In this document: positions 53,598 through 63,000 of the stretch, in pieces
Layout of the letters: each line of letters starts with the position of its first letter
How positions within the stretch are numbered: position 1 is the stretch's first letter
NCBI RefSeq assembly: GCF_008801935.1
Contig: NZ_VZOT01000013.1
Coordinates: forward strand, 1-64,000
Direction of reading: 5' to 3'
DNA: 64,000 nucleotides
Origin: Comamonas kerstersii
Lineage (GTDB): Bacteria > Pseudomonadota > Gammaproteobacteria > Burkholderiales > Burkholderiaceae_C
The notes under the pieces: model-generated
The model's input: only the letters and a program-made list of their open reading frames with translations
The model's database searches: none
Told to the model about the DNA's origin: nothing
Translations under genes and position numbers: made by a program

Positions 53598-53955
53598 CCC
53601 CACCACCCTGACCGTCCCCCTGTACCAGCTGGCCCACGGCCGCACGGGCGACAAAGGCAACCGCTCCAACATCAGCGTGATCGCCTTCCACCCGCAGCTG
53701 TGGGAGCCGATCTGCGCCCAGGTCACCGAGGCCGCCGTGGCCCAGCTGTTTGCCGATCGCCAGCCGCGCCAGGTGCGCCGCTACCTGCTGCCGCAGCTGC
53801 AGGCCATGAACCTGGTGCTGGACGAGGTGCTGGACGGGGGCGTGAACGATGCCCTGAACCTCGACAGCCACGGCAAGACGCTGTGCTTCCGGGTGCTGCA
53901 GATGCCGATTTCCGTTCCCGGGGCACTCGCCCCCTGGATTGCCCGTCCCGCTTGA
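53590..53955 (+). CDS. AtuA-related C-terminal domain protein
   Basis: 121 residues reading LYQLAHGRTGDKGNRSNISV, then DEVLDGGVNDALNLDSHGKT. This resembles the ferredoxin-fold domain found at the C-terminus of long AtuA proteins. The start lies inside the preceding gene (8-bp overlap), so the two products are likely subunits of one complex. Confidence 0.8.
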   Translation: MADPTTLTVPLYQLAHGRTGDKGNRSNISVIAFHPQLWEPICAQVTEAAVAQLFADRQPRQVRRYLLPQLQAMNLVLDEVLDGGVNDALNLDSHGKTLCFRVLQMPISVPGALAPWIARPA

Positions 53956-53984
53956 CCATTCCCATAACCACACAGGAGACAACC

Positions 53985-54956
53985 ATGACAAGCACGACCC
54001 GCCGCCACCTGCTGACCGCCAGCCTCGCGCTGGCCCTGGCGCCCGCCGCCTTCGCCCAGGGCAGCTTTCCCAGCAAGCCCATCACCCTGCTGGTGCCGTT
54101 CGCGGCCGGCAGCGCGACCGACCAGCTGGCGCGCGCCCTGGGCCTGTCGATCACCGAGCAGACCCAGCAGCCCGTGATCGTCGAGAACAAGGGCGGCGCC
54201 AGCGGCATGATTGCCGCCCAGGAGGCGGCCAAGGCCCCGGCCGATGGCTACACCGTGCTGATCACCACCAACACCACGCACGCGGCCAACGAGCACCTGT
54301 ACAAAAAACTCGCCTACGACCCGGTCAAGGACTTTGCCCCGCTGACCGGCCTGGGCAAGGGCGGCCAGGTGCTGGTGGTGCCCATGAACGCCCCCTACAA
54401 GACCGTGGGTGAGCTGCTGGCCTTTGCCAAGGCCCACCCCGGCAAGCTGAGCTTTGGCAGCGGCAGCTCCTCCAGCCGCATGGCCGGCGAAATGCTCAAG
54501 CAGCTGGCCGGCGTGGACATCCTGCACGTGCCCTACAAAAGCAACCCGCAGGCCATCACCGACCTGATGGGCGGGCAGATCAACCTGATGGTCACCGACA
54601 TGTCCACCGGCGTGCCGCAGATCAAGGCCGGCAAGCTGCGCGCGCTGGGCTACTCCACCTCCAAGCGCAGCCCCCAGCTGCCCGACGTACCCACCATCGC
54701 CGAAGCGGGCGTCAAAGGCTATGACATGGGCTACTGGTTCGCGGCCTATGCCCCCGCCCACACGCCCGCCCCCGTGGTGGCCAAACTCAATCAACTGCTG
54801 CGCACCGCCGTCGGCAGCCCGGCAGCGGCCTCGTTCTTCGACATGTCCGGCTCCGAGGCCTGGACCACCACCCCCCAGGAGTTGGCACAGTTCCAGACGG
54901 CGGAAACCACCAAGTGGGGGCAGGTGATCAAGGCTGCCGGCATCACGCCCGAATAA
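53985..54956 (+). CDS. Bug-family (tripartite tricarboxylate-type) periplasmic binding protein
   Basis: 323 residues. Signal peptide with a twin-arginine-like start (TSTTRRHLLTASLALALAPA), then FPSKPITLLVPFAAGSATDQ and GKLSFGSGSSSSRMAGEML, the conserved Bug-family blocks. Bug proteins are abundant in Burkholderiales and bind carboxylated compounds. ATG has AGGAG six bases upstream. No TctA/TctB membrane partners are adjacent. Probably supplies or senses the substrate of the AtuA-like proteins. Confidence 0.92.
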   Translation: MTSTTRRHLLTASLALALAPAAFAQGSFPSKPITLLVPFAAGSATDQLARALGLSITEQTQQPVIVENKGGASGMIAAQEAAKAPADGYTVLITTNTTHAANEHLYKKLAYDPVKDFAPLTGLGKGGQVLVVPMNAPYKTVGELLAFAKAHPGKLSFGSGSSSSRMAGEMLKQLAGVDILHVPYKSNPQAITDLMGGQINLMVTDMSTGVPQIKAGKLRALGYSTSKRSPQLPDVPTIAEAGVKGYDMGYWFAAYAPAHTPAPVVAKLNQLLRTAVGSPAAASFFDMSGSEAWTTTPQELAQFQTAETTKWGQVIKAAGITPE

Positions 54957-54975
54957 GCACCCTGCCCATCCACAA

Positions 54976-54995
54976 CCAGGCCCTGCGGGGCCTGG
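54976..54995. terminator. hairpin after the Bug-family gene
   Basis: CCAGGCC and GGCCTGG form a stem shortly after the stop. There is no clear T-run, so termination is only possible. Confidence 0.35.
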
Positions 54996-55055
54996 GGGAT
55001 CCCACGCGTGCAGACATTGGTCGCAATCCCCTGCGATCGCAGCGAAGCGAATACT

Positions 55056-55187
55056 AAATTCATAGCTGCTAGCGCTTTCTGCATAAGCCTTAGAGCGTGT
55101 TCACATCAACATTGGGTTCGCTGCCCCTGATGATGGAGATCACAAATGGGGTTGAAGGCTTTATGTGAACACGCCCTAGAGGCCAAT
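55056..55187. repeat. AGCGCTTG-family repeat interrupted by the MITE
   Basis: CATAGCTGCTAGCGCTTTCT then GCATAAGCCTTA on the left and TAGAGGCCAA on the right reconstitute one repeat copy (compare 25629 and 57118) once the 87-bp inserted element is removed. Confidence 0.7.
55090..55178. mobile_element. MITE-like element, copy 2 (internally deleted)
   Basis: GAGCGTGTTCACATCAACAT at the left and ATGTGAACACGCCC at the right are the same ends as the element at 24097, and the first 60 bases are almost identical. About 100 bases of the interior are missing. It is flanked by TA on both sides and sits inside an AGCGCTTG-type repeat. Confidence 0.8.
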
Positions 55188-55399
55188 TGGTCTTAAAACG
55201 CCAAACTAGCATCTACAAAACAATGCACTGGTTCACCCCCGCACGCCAGCTGCAGGACTGGCGTGCTTTCACATAAAAATTCTGATTTCCGACAGCATGT
55301 TTGAGCGGAACGGCGAAGGAGTGCAGCGAGTTCTGTCGGACAGCGTCGCAGACGCGCTTTTTGGTCTCCACTCACATTGCTTCGCAATATGAGTTTCAC

Positions 55400-55595
55400 C
55401 CCACGCAAGCGTGAAGGTTCCTTTTTGTCGCGCACAAAAAGGAACTCGGCTGTCGGGCCGAGACCCGACTCCCTCGCTCAATCCAAGCAAATCGCTTTAA
55501 CAAAGCACGTGTAGCCCCCCATCCCCGCCTTCCCCCAGCGGGGGAAGAAGTGAAATGCAACCCTCACCCCAGCCCTCTCCCGCAAGCGGGAGAGG
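55400..55595. repeat. cluster of palindromic intergenic repeats
   Basis: The gene-free stretch 55179–55652 holds several palindromes: CCTTTTTGTCGCGCACAAAA near 55420, CTTCCCCCAGCGGGGGAAG near 55530 and CCCTCTCCCGCAAGCGGGAG near 55573. The last belongs to a style of repeat common in many proteobacterial genomes. Short frames on the minus strand here look like repeat sequence, not genes. Confidence 0.5.
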
Positions 55596-55652
55596 CAGTG
55601 CACCTGTTCACTTCAAGCAGACAAAACCCTCAACCCCCATTACCATCCACCC

Positions 55653-56489
55653 ATGAAGATGAGAACAATTCTTATTAGAAAAGCATGGATGACCATGGTC
55701 ATGGCGGGAGCACTGTCCGCCTGCAGCACCTGGCAGCCTGCCCCGCTCAGCACCGAAGCATGGCTGCAGCAGATAGCGCAACAGCCCATGCCTGCCGTAC
55801 TGCTGCTGGGCGAGCAGCACGATGCCACGGCGCACCACCAGTGGGAGCAGCGCACGGTGCAGACTTTGGCGCAGCGCGGCCAGCTGGCTGCTGTGGTGCT
55901 GGAAATGGCGGACGATGGGCACAGCACACAAGCCTTGCCCACCACAGCCACAGAGGCCGAAGTGCAGCAGGCGCTGCAATGGAATGACAAAGGCTGGCCG
56001 TGGAAGCACTACGGCCCCACGGTAATGACCGCAGTACGCGCCGGGGTGCCGGTCTTCGGTGGCAATCTGCCGCGTGCGCAAATGCAAGCCGTCATGCAGC
56101 AGGCCAAGTGGGACAGCCATTTACCCCCTGAAGCCTGGCAGCGCCAGCGCGAAGCGATTCGCAGCGGCCATTGCGACCTGCTGCCCGAGGCCCAGATCAC
56201 GCCCATGGCCCGTATCCAGCTGGCCAAAGATGCACGCATGGCACACACCCTGGAGCAACAGCTGCAGCCGGGCAAAACGGTGCTGCTGATTGCTGGCCGT
56301 GGTCATGTGCTGCGCAGCGTGGGCGTTCCTGCTTGGTTGCCTGCCGAAACATCCCGCACCATTGCCATTGCGCAGGCCGGAGACCAGCCCGTGGCCGATG
56401 CTGCAGACAGCGACCATGTGGTGCGCACCCCTGCCGTGCCCCACAAAGACCACTGCGCAGCCTTGCGTAAGCAATGGAACAAGCCATAG
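55653..56489 (+). CDS. ChaN-family lipoprotein
   Basis: 278 residues. Lipoprotein signal with LSAC near residue 24, then PAVLLLGEQHDATAHHQWEQ, VVLEMADDG and VPVFGGNLPRAQMQAVM, the pattern of ChaN, a heme-binding lipoprotein associated with iron regulation. The C-terminal GHVLRSVGVPAWL also fits. Confidence 0.85.
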   Translation: MKMRTILIRKAWMTMVMAGALSACSTWQPAPLSTEAWLQQIAQQPMPAVLLLGEQHDATAHHQWEQRTVQTLAQRGQLAAVVLEMADDGHSTQALPTTATEAEVQQALQWNDKGWPWKHYGPTVMTAVRAGVPVFGGNLPRAQMQAVMQQAKWDSHLPPEAWQRQREAIRSGHCDLLPEAQITPMARIQLAKDARMAHTLEQQLQPGKTVLLIAGRGHVLRSVGVPAWLPAETSRTIAIAQAGDQPVADAADSDHVVRTPAVPHKDHCAALRKQWNKP

Positions 56490-56541
56490 CACCGGGACTT
56501 GCTAAGCTTGCAGCCCTTTGCATCTCTGTAAGCTTCCTCCC

Positions 56542-57126
56542 GTGCACCCCACCACCATTCGCGGCGATGCCATTCCCGCCGGCTGCCAGACCATTGAAGT
56601 CCACCTCCAGGACCTGAACAAGCTGTTCGATGCCATGGACCCATCCCCCCTGCGCAGCAAGGATCTGCACTCCAGCGTGGTGGAGCACATTGTGGACAGC
56701 GCGCGGGCGCAGCCTTCGCGCTGGAAGCCGCTGGCGCTGATCCTGCACGTAGACCATCCAGCCGTGCAGACGCAGGCCGAGCAGGCCATCTGCAATGCCA
56801 CGCGCGACTACTTCAGTCGACAGGCGGTGCATGCGCGACACCGCCTGCGCTTGCATCTGCGCCGGGGCGTCATCAGCCTGTGCATTGGCCTGTCTGTACT
56901 GGCGGCAGCGCTGATTGGCTCGCAATGGCTGGGCGAAGGCACTGTCGCCTCCACCCTGCGCGAGACGCTGGACATTGGTGGCTGGGTCGCGCTGTGGCGG
57001 CCCATGGAGATATTTCTCTATGACTGGTGGCCCATCGTGGGCGACCGCATGCTGTTTCGCCGCCTGGGGCAGATGCCGATTCAGATTCAGTATTGCGCAT
57101 CTGACATAGCTTCACAAAATATATAG
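56542..57126 (+). CDS. uncharacterised small membrane protein
   Basis: About 194 residues starting at GTG 56542 (TTG at 56518 is an alternative). The soluble N-terminal half (CQTIEVHLQDLNKLFDAMDP, RSKDLHSSVVEHIVDSARAQ) precedes two hydrophobic segments (LCIGLSVLAAALIGSQWLG and GWVALWRPMEIFLYDWWPIV). The last residues (SQNI) and stop are supplied by an AGCGCTTG-type repeat, so the C-terminus may have been changed by repeat insertion. I do not recognise a named family with certainty. Confidence 0.65.
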   Translation: MHPTTIRGDAIPAGCQTIEVHLQDLNKLFDAMDPSPLRSKDLHSSVVEHIVDSARAQPSRWKPLALILHVDHPAVQTQAEQAICNATRDYFSRQAVHARHRLRLHLRRGVISLCIGLSVLAAALIGSQWLGEGTVASTLRETLDIGGWVALWRPMEIFLYDWWPIVGDRMLFRRLGQMPIQIQYCASDIASQNI

Positions 57127-57165
57127 CTGCCAGCGCTTGCTACATAAGCACTAGAGGCACTTTTG
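57114..57165. repeat. AGCGCTTG-family dispersed repeat copy
   Basis: AAATATATAGCTGCCAGCGC then TTGCTACATAAGCACTAGAG covers the end of the preceding gene and the gap after it. Confidence 0.6.
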
Positions 57166-57229
57166 ACGCTCAATTGAGGCATCCCCCCTCATGTATCCAG
57201 CCAACGCCTGCGGCCCTACACTGCAGGCC

Positions 57230-57493
57230 ATGTCTGCTTCACTGAATCCTTCACACTGTCCGCTGTGCGGCCAGCCTAACCAATGTGCCGTAGCAGCCGG
57301 GCTGCCTGCCGAAAGCTGCTGGTGCATGCAAACCCAGATCGCGCCACAGGCACTGGAGCGCCTGCCTGCCGAGCAGCGTGGTCAGGCCTGCATCTGCCCC
57401 ACTTGCGGTCAGGTCACTGTCGCCAACGGGCAGCCAGATGAAGTCCACAGGGGTAGGCTGCGCAGCCTGCGTTACTTGCTCTCTATGGGCTGA
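57230..57493 (+). CDS. cysteine-rich CWC-family protein
   Basis: 87 residues with the CWC pattern: HCPLCGQPNQCA, ESCWCMQ and ACICPTCGQ. The paired cysteines suggest a small metal-binding protein of unknown role. ATG at 57230 is preferred over 57191. The stop lies eight bases before the MFS gene, so the two are probably co-transcribed. Confidence 0.8.
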   Translation: MSASLNPSHCPLCGQPNQCAVAAGLPAESCWCMQTQIAPQALERLPAEQRGQACICPTCGQVTVANGQPDEVHRGRLRSLRYLLSMG

Positions 57494-57501
57494 TCTCTTT
57501 C

Positions 57502-58962
57502 ATGCATCTGTTTGCACCCGCGCCTTCCGAAGTTCTGAAAGCCCGCTACGGCGATCGCTACCGCTGGCTGCTGCTGATGGCGCTGATGGTGGGCGTGATT
57601 GCCTCCATCATTCCCGCCACCAGCGTGAACGTAGCCATTCCAGCCATGAGCGCCTATTTCCAGGTGGGGCAGGAACGCGCGCAGTGGATCACCTCGTCCT
57701 TCATGATGGCCTCCACCATTGGCATGCTGGTCACGCCGTGGATGCTCTCGCGCTTTGGCTACCGCGCCACCTATGCCTATTCCATAGGGCTGCTGATACT
57801 GGGTGGCATCGTGGGCGGCCTGTCGCAGCACTTTGAGCTGATGCTGCTGTCCCGCGTGGCCGAAGGGCTGGCCGCAGGCATCATCCAGCCGATTCCTGCT
57901 GTCATCATCCTGCGCGCCTTTCAGCCGCATGAGCAGGGGCGCTCAGGCGGCATCTTTGGCATGGGCGTGGTGCTGGCACCTGCCATTGCACCTGCCCTGG
58001 GCGGTCTGCTGGTGGACTGGATGGGCTGGCGCTCTACCTTCTTCATGGTGATTCCTCCCTGCCTGCTGTCGCTGTGGCTGGCCTGGAAATTTGTGCCCAC
58101 CTCCGCGCCCGAGGGGCAGCAGTCGCAGTCCAATGGCAACAAGCTGGATGTGCTGGGTCTGGGCCTGGTCACCGCTGGCACACTGGGCATCATGAATGCG
58201 CTGGTCGCCTTTCACCGCAGCCATACGGAAGCGGCCATCCTGCTGGCCGTGGCCGTGCTCTGCCTTGTGGCCTTTGTGCTCTGGCAGCAACGCCTGCTGC
58301 GCACCCAGAGGCAGCCCCTCATGGACTTGCGCCTGTTTGGCTACCGCCCCTTTGTCATGGGCAGCATCGTCTGCTTTATCTATGGCACCGCCATGTTTGG
58401 CTCTACCTATCTGATTCCGGTGTTCATCCAGATGGGGCTGGGCATGTCCGCTGCCTACGCAGGCAACCTGCTGCTGCCCGCTGGCCTTGTGCTGGCCATC
58501 ACCATTCCGCTGGCAGGCCGCCTGGCCGATACCCAGCCTACGCACTGGCTGGTCAGCACGGGCATGCTGCTGCTGGCCATGTCCTTCCTGCTGATGCTCT
58601 GGGTCAACCCCGGTATTGATCTGTGGCTGCTGGCTGGCTTCATCATCGTGGGCCGCATCGGTCTGGGCTTTATCCTGCCCAGCCTGAACCTGGGGGCCAT
58701 GCGCCCGCTGGATAAATCCCTGATCGCCCAGGGCGCAGGCACCATCAGCTTTATTCGCATGCTGGGCGGTGCCATTGGCGTGGGCCTGTGCGGCATCGTG
58801 CTGGAGTGGCGGCTGGATGTGCAGATGGCCAACCCCGCGCTCTCTGCCGCAGATGCCCGCATGGCCGCCTTCCATGAAAGCTTTGTCATGCTCACCGCGC
58901 TGTGCCTGCTGGCCTTTCTTGCCGCCACACAGTTGCGCTCGCCGAAGAAAACGCTCACCTAA
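57502..58962 (+). CDS. DHA2-type MFS multidrug efflux transporter (EmrB/QacA family)
   Basis: 486 residues with 14 hydrophobic segments. Motifs include [40 protein letters not shown] and the antiporter motif near GIFGMGVVLAPAIAPALGGL. It exports drugs or toxic lipophilic compounds using the proton gradient. No EmrA-type adaptor gene is adjacent. Confidence 0.9.
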   Translation: MHLFAPAPSEVLKARYGDRYRWLLLMALMVGVIASIIPATSVNVAIPAMSAYFQVGQERAQWITSSFMMASTIGMLVTPWMLSRFGYRATYAYSIGLLILGGIVGGLSQHFELMLLSRVAEGLAAGIIQPIPAVIILRAFQPHEQGRSGGIFGMGVVLAPAIAPALGGLLVDWMGWRSTFFMVIPPCLLSLWLAWKFVPTSAPEGQQSQSNGNKLDVLGLGLVTAGTLGIMNALVAFHRSHTEAAILLAVAVLCLVAFVLWQQRLLRTQRQPLMDLRLFGYRPFVMGSIVCFIYGTAMFGSTYLIPVFIQMGLGMSAAYAGNLLLPAGLVLAITIPLAGRLADTQPTHWLVSTGMLLLAMSFLLMLWVNPGIDLWLLAGFIIVGRIGLGFILPSLNLGAMRPLDKSLIAQGAGTISFIRMLGGAIGVGLCGIVLEWRLDVQMANPALSAADARMAAFHESFVMLTALCLLAFLAATQLRSPKKTLT

Positions 58963-58964
58963 GG

Positions 58965-59660
58965 AGGATCTGCAGTACGACCAGGCCGCGCTTGCTGCTT
59001 TGCAGGCCTGTGGCGTGTTGCGGGACTACCAGGCGCAAGGTGTTGCCTTCATGTTGGGCCAATCGGGTGCCTGCATGGGTGCCTGCATGGGTGACGACAT
59101 GGGCCTGGGCAAGAGCCCCAGACCGTGGTGGCCTGCCGCCTTGCTGCAGGCAAGCAGCGTGTCCTCATCGTTTGTCCAGCCTCGTTGCGGCTGAACTGGG
59201 AGCGCGAGATCAAGATGGTCTACCCCGATGCAATCGTCGGCATGCTGGGCGATGACCGCATGGCCACGCTGCATGGCTGTGACTGGGTGATCGGTAACTA
59301 TGAGCGCATGGGGGGGCTGGTGCGTGAGGTCGACCTGCAGTTCCAGGTATCAAGGTGTTCATCGGCACCACGATGGCCGCTGGAGTGGGTACCACGCTGA
59401 CCGCGGCGAACATCGTTGCCTTCGCGTCCATGCCTTGGACGCCAGCGCTGATGCGCCAAGCGGAGGATCGTGCCTGCCGCCTGGGCCAAAAGCGTGATGT
59501 CCTGGTGCTGGTCCCTGTCATACCAGGCACGATCGACGAAGGCGTGCTTGCGCTGCAGGAGAACAAACGGACGACAGAGGAGGAGGTGATTGAGGCCGCC
59601 AAGATGGGATTGCCTGCTGAGCAGAGGGCACTTGGTGAGCGTGCCGAAGGAGGTGATTGA
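58965..59660 (+). pseudogene. SNF2-family helicase remnant (frameshifted, internally deleted)
   Basis: Pieces of a SWI/SNF2 ATPase occur in order but in different frames: LRDYQAQGVAFML and CMGDDMGLGKS (Walker A) near 59020–59115, then VVACRLAAGKQRVLIVCPAS and LRLNWEREIKMVYPDAIVGM from 59125, then after a large gap FIGTTMAAGVGTTLTAANIV and RQAEDRACRLGQKRDVLVLV from about 59355. The middle of the protein, including the DEAH box, is missing. A 12-bp tandem duplication (GGTGCCTGCATG twice, 59066–59089) and a frameshift near 59115 break the 5' part. Non-functional. Confidence 0.8.
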
Positions 59661-59785
59661 AGAAATGGACCCCAAGCCTCATACCCGGATGTACTCAAAC
59701 GCCTCAATCCTGGCTGGCCGATTCTGATCCGAACAGCGTGAACAGAAGAGGCGACTGCTTCAGGGCACATGGTGATGTTTTTTCC

Positions 59786-59805
59786 CTCTTGATAATTATC
59801 AAGAG
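59786..59805. promoter_or_regulatory. 20-bp perfect palindrome, candidate Fur-type site
   Basis: CTCTTGATAATTATCAAGAG is a perfect palindrome with a TGATAATTATCA core that partly fits Fur-box half-sites. It lies 217 bases before the TonB-dependent receptor. The rest of 59661–60022 shows no gene, apart from a short CGGCAC/GTGCCG hairpin near 59970. Confidence 0.4.
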
Positions 59806-60022
59806 CATCTTGTGCGACGGGTCGAGAGAATTCCGTCATTCCGATTGGTGACGGCCGAACTGCCTTTTCGTTGAAGCCTTAGGAACCACTGCTGCAGCGT
59901 CTCACTGATTAGACCTTGAGAGGGGGGGCAAGCAAGCGGGTCGACAAGCTTTCAGCAAAGCCGGGCGGCACTTCTGTGCCGCAATAGGCTTCACCACAGT
60001 TCTCATCTCAACCAAGCGTGCC

Positions 60023-63000
60023 ATGACTGTTTTTACCAAGATGCGGGAAAATGCTGAAATTAATCGAAATCATTATTATTTCGATGCTTGTTCTGGTGTT
60101 TTAAGAAAGCAATACCTGTCCACAGCTGTTGCTCTGGCCTGTTGGAGCATGGGGGCGGCCTATGCTCAAGAGCAGGGCGCCGTCAAGGAGTGGCGGGCAC
60201 CGGCGGTCAGCGCCAGAGAGCATGCCCAGTCCACGCAAGAACCTGCAGCAACCGCTAAAACAATGCAGGAAGTCACGGTAAGTGGTGAGCGGACGCGCGA
60301 CGAAAAAGGCCGTGACGACGTATATGACAAAAACGTCACCACCGTGTACCAGGGCCGGGAGGAGTTACAACGCTTTCAGACCACCAACCCCGGCGACGTG
60401 TTCAAGGGCATGAACGGCGTCTACAGCATGGACACGCGCGGCAGCCAGTCGATTACGCCCAACATCCGTGGCCTGACTGGCGAAGGGCGCGTTCCGCTGA
60501 CCATCGACGGCACCGAGCAGTCCACCAACATCTGGCTGCACTTCTTCGGCGCAGGCAACCGCAGTTATGCCGACCCGGCCATGTTCCGCAGCATCGAGGT
60601 GGAAAAAGGCCCGTCGCTCTCGCGCGGCATCAAAAGCGGCATCGGCGGGGCGGTGAACATCCGCACCATCGAGCCGAGCGACATTATTCCCGAAGGCAAG
60701 AACTTCGGCATCGAATTGAAGGCCGACACCTCCAGCAACAGCAGCAAGCCCCGGTTCGATGCCAATTCAGCCTATGGCAAGGATTACCGCAACATTCCTG
60801 GTGCGATTCGGTACGAGGTGAACAACGTCAGTCCCTTTTCGGAAAACCCACGCAATAAGAGCGGGGATGTTTTTGACTTCGACAGCAAATCGGGCATGTT
60901 GGCCATTGCCGGGCGCAATGAGATGACGGATTTTCTCGTCTCGTACAGCAAGCGCACCCAGGGTAACTATTACGCAGGTAAGAAGAACGCCGACAAATAT
61001 GCCGGGCATGATTATCTGGACAAAAGCAGCACAGATGTACTCATTCCCAACGTGACCAAGCTGTACGGCGCGGGCGATGAGGTATACAACACCGCCAGTG
61101 AAACCAAGACCACGCTGCTGAAAAACAACTGGTATTTGCCGAATGCGCAAAAAATCGGCCTGTCGTTCATGCGCAACGATATGAATTTTGGCGAGACCAC
61201 GCCGGGCACCTCGGTATTGATGATGCAGTATCGCGAATCTTACGAGCATCAGTACCCGAATCTGGATTTTTCAAAAGAGAAACGGTTTGTCATTGAAGGG
61301 CCGCACTCGGACATGAAGGTAGACCGCTACAAGCTCGACTATGAAATCAAGCCCGAAGATTCCAAATGGCTGAATCTGGAAGCCAGCCTGTGGCATACCA
61401 AAACCAGCGGTATTCGGCATCAAACCGGCATTTCGCCTTATATGCTTGATATGGATGACGCCACCTATCGCCGTTTGAAAATAGTTGACCAGCTGGCGAA
61501 TGATCCGAATTTCGATCCCAGCCTTTTGCCACCGGGCTTTATGGACCATGATGGAACCATTGTCTCCAGGGGGCGGCAATGGACCAGCCACGACCGCACC
61601 GGGCTCGATTTGAGTAACCAGATCAAACTTGCCGACAATCTGCAATTGATGGTGGGCGTCAATTACCAGCGTGAAAAACTCAACGACCGGATACAGGAAA
61701 CCAAACTCTCCATGGCAAGCGGTGGCCTGGGCATTGATGGCAGCACGGTACACGCCAGCACAGATTTTTTTGGCCCGCGTTCCGGCGAACGCAAGGAATA
61801 TTCGGCTACCATGAATTTAAGCTACCAGCCCACCCCCTGGCTGACGCTGACGGCAGGCACCCGTTATATGCGCTATACCGGCAAGGATACGGGGAAAATC
61901 AAATATTCTGGAACAATGCGGAAAAAGACCGGGGTGAAGCTGAATTATCTCGAGGCGATGAATGCCGAAGATATGGCTAAAGACGCAGATCTTGCCCGAA
62001 AAAATGCCGATGCGTGGAATAAGATTACTCAAGCTGACTGGGATGCTTTTAATAATGGAGTGATGACTCCTAATTTTCAGGCCGTTCAGGATATTGGTGA
62101 TGCCATCAAAGCCTTTAGAGCTGGACGAGAACCGTATGGCAACGGGATTTCCATGTTTTGGCGCCATGCCGCCATTATTCCGGTAATCAACGGTAAACCT
62201 GACTCTTCCAAAAATCCATTTGCCTCAGGCGAGATTGACATCAATGAGAATGTAGACCGTCTTACTTATGACAGTAAATTGCAAGTGGTTAATACAGGCG
62301 AGCAAATAAAAAAAATACAATATAACGGTGAGGAAGATGTTTACGAACAACTGGACGCCAGCCAGGCCTGGAAAAACGAAGCCGACCAGTCGGGCCATGC
62401 CTGGAGCCCCGTTTTAAGCGCCACGGCCCGAATCGGCAAATTCGGCACCGGCTTTGCACGCTATGCACAGACCACGCGCTTTCCAAGTATTTATGAATTG
62501 ACCAGTAGTTCAGTGGTGGATGGTGCAGGTACGTTAGGCACTCTGGCGGTCAATGGTGCCAGCAAGCCAGAGCGCAGTACCAATTTTGAAATTGGCTATG
62601 CGCATAATCTGGCACAGTTCTTCCCCAGCCTGGCACTGGCGGATGCCCGTATCAGCTATTACAACACTGAGATCAAGGATTTTATCGACCGCACCGCGTA
62701 CATGGACACCATCCAGTTCGATAAGAAAAAAACCCAAGGTATCGAATTGCAATCGCGCTTTGACAGCGGGCGCTTTTTTGGCGGATTAGGCGGCACCTAC
62801 CGTTTGAAGCAGGAAATATGCGACAAGGATTTCGCCAGCAGCATGGACCCTTTCTATAACCGTATTCCAACCTGTGTGGAGGGCGGTTTTCCCGGCAGCT
62901 ATAGCGGCATGAGTTTGCAGCCCAAATATTCCATCAATATGGAACTGGGCACGCGGCTGTTGAATGAACGCCTGCAAATCGGCTGGCGTGGCACTTACCA

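Noticed and set aside
52227..53726. Minus-strand open frame opposite the AtuA-like gene
   Set aside because: Low-complexity Gly/Ala/His translation with no start signal; an artefact of high GC.
55193..55490. Short minus-strand frames in the region after the second MITE
   Set aside because: They overlap palindromic repeat sequence, overlap each other in different frames, and lack ribosome-binding sites.
59066..59089. Tandem 12-bp repeat as a CRISPR or minisatellite
   Set aside because: Only two units inside a decayed gene; better seen as a duplication mutation.
59960..59990. CGGCAC/GTGCCG hairpin before the TonB receptor as a riboswitch
   Set aside because: Only a six-pair stem with no further conserved elements and no T-run.
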